Shown: positions 6,207 to 6,207 of the stretch, in pieces
Numbering within the stretch: position 1 is the first letter of the stretch
How the letters are laid out: every line of letters begins with the position of its first letter
Source: Omnitrophica bacterium RBG_13_46_9
GTDB taxonomy: Bacteria; Omnitrophota; Gorgyraeia; JABMRN01; RBG-13-46-9
DNA length: 6,207 nucleotides
Reading direction: 5' to 3'
Assembly: GCA_001804045.1 (NCBI GenBank)
Contig: MHFD01000048.1
Coordinates: forward strand, 177-6,383
Translations under genes and position numbers: made by a program
The notes under the pieces: model-generated
Databases searched by the model: none
Seen by the model: only the letters and a program-made list of their open reading frames with translations
What the model was told of the DNA's origin: nothing

Positions 6207-6207
6207 A

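Noticed and set aside
1..6207. Defence system, mobile element, CRISPR array, tRNA or terminator
   Set aside because: No repeats with regular spacing, transposase or integrase motifs, tRNA-like cloverleaf, or GC-rich hairpin followed by a T run was seen on either strand; the genes are consistent with glycan biosynthesis.

Overview
This is a bacterial chromosome (or metagenome contig) segment in which every supportable gene lies on the minus strand, so transcription runs from high to low coordinates. The start sites carry Shine-Dalgarno-like sequences, the standard genetic code is used and base composition is moderately AT-rich. Nothing fixes the taxon. The gene content is typical of the variable surface-polysaccharide or glycan loci of Gram-negative and candidate-phylum bacteria.

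Layout in transcription order: (1) the 3' part of a glycosyltransferase-like gene entering from the right edge (5526-6206); (2) a class I SAM-dependent methyltransferase with a long N-terminal extension (4493-5548); (3) a second, unrelated-looking class I methyltransferase with a four-cysteine zinc-ribbon-like motif (3310-4455); (4) a large 621-residue protein with hydrophobic segments and a C-terminal half resembling surface-carbohydrate transferases (1452-3317); (5) a LegB-type NAD-dependent nucleotide-sugar 4,6-dehydratase (446-1444); (6) the N-terminal 151 residues of a LegC-type PLP-dependent sugar aminotransferase running off the left edge (1-453).

The six genes form a compact operon. 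Junctions in order are a 23-base overlap, a 37-base gap, an 8-base overlap, a 7-base gap and an 8-base overlap. No terminator hairpin or clear promoter was found between them, and no stretch longer than 37 bases lacks a gene. No RNA genes, mobile elements, CRISPR arrays or long repeats were seen.

Working together (inference): LegB and LegC would convert a nucleotide-linked N-acetylglucosamine into a 4-amino-4,6-dideoxy sugar. These are the first two steps toward legionaminic acid, a sialic-acid-like nonulosonic acid, and the rest of that pathway would be expected beyond the left edge. The two transferase-like proteins and two methyltransferases would assemble and methylate a surface glycan containing this or related sugars. 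The most notable parts are the poorly characterised 621-residue protein, which is much more AT-rich than the genes before it, and the pairing of two dissimilar methyltransferases between two transferase-like genes.
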